Shown piece after piece: positions 5,063 through 5,143 of a stretch of 5,143 bases of DNA. Position 1 is the first letter of the stretch; each line of letters opens with the position of its first letter. Position numbers and translations under genes: made by a program. Source of the DNA: JBEHYA01 sp048498415 (lineage in GTDB: Bacteria > Pseudomonadota > Alphaproteobacteria > UBA9219 > RGZA01); NCBI GenBank assembly GCA_048498415.1, contig JBEHYA010000111.1, forward strand, positions 1 through 5,143. The letters run 5' to 3'. The notes under the pieces are model-generated. The model saw only the letters and a program-made list of their open reading frames with translations. It was not told the DNA's origin and made no database searches.

Positions 5063-5143
5063 TACGTACATTCCGGCGAAAGCCGGAATCCAGTTTTGCT
5101 GCGAAAAATAAACTGGATCCCAGCTTTCGCTGGGATGTTCGTG
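5063..5143. repeat. Paired-hairpin inverted repeat at the right edge
   Basis: Two 34-base arms (5063-5096 and 5110-5143) are inverted copies differing at 6 positions, with a 13-base spacer. The right arm reaches the last base of the window, so the element may continue. Each arm contains a perfect 8-bp stem with a 4-base loop: ATTCCGGC/GAAA/GCCGGAAT at 5070-5089 and ATCCCAGC/TTTC/GCTGGGAT at 5117-5136. The outer ATCCAGTTT flanks are identical. It shares its 20-base hairpin core and the adjoining ATCCA with the element after tolC, so both belong to one dispersed family. It lies about 54 bases upstream of the operon's -35 box; the stretch 5010-5062 between them shows nothing else recognisable. 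Confidence 0.85.

Overview
The window looks like a chromosomal segment of an alphaproteobacterium, with moderately high GC content (estimated by eye). The main argument is gene order. A Pcm-type methyltransferase, a single-domain rhodanese, a TolC-type outer membrane channel, the polar organiser PopZ (DUF2497) and valyl-tRNA synthetase lie in a row on the minus strand. PopZ is an alphaproteobacterial family, and from memory a tolC/popZ/valS neighbourhood also occurs in Caulobacter and relatives. I do not assign a genus.

Layout from left to right. Bases 1-562 (minus) encode the first 187 residues of ValS, cut by the window edge. Bases 563-681 are a divergent promoter region with a perfect TATAAT box facing right. 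Bases 682-1491 (plus) hold two genes I do not recognise, a 201-residue acidic protein with a TTG start and a 65-residue protein 6 bases behind it. They are the only plus-strand genes and sit between popZ and valS. popZ (1497-2015, minus) converges on them with only 5 bases between stop codons. Bases 2016-2267 are non-coding and contain a 93-bp paired-hairpin repeat just past the tolC stop. Then comes a tight minus-strand operon read from right to left: pcm-like (4233-4934), rhodanese (3901-4230), tolC (2268-3899), with gaps of 2 and 1 bases. Upstream of it lie a well-formed sigma70-type promoter (TTGGCA, 17-bp spacer, TATACT), a 20-bp palindrome over the -10 box and predicted transcription start that looks like a TetR-family operator, and a second paired-hairpin repeat at the right edge.

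Functionally, the right-hand operon makes an envelope channel for type I secretion or drug efflux, together with a sulfurtransferase and a protein-repair-like methyltransferase. It is probably controlled by a repressor that is not in the window. PopZ organises the cell pole and ValS charges tRNA-Val; the shared location looks like conserved synteny rather than a shared pathway.

The most notable items are the operator/promoter overlap, the four related half-repeats whose hairpin stems change in a compensatory way, and the unrecognised two-gene operon converging on popZ. I see no CRISPR array, tRNA, rRNA, intact insertion sequence or clear new defence system.
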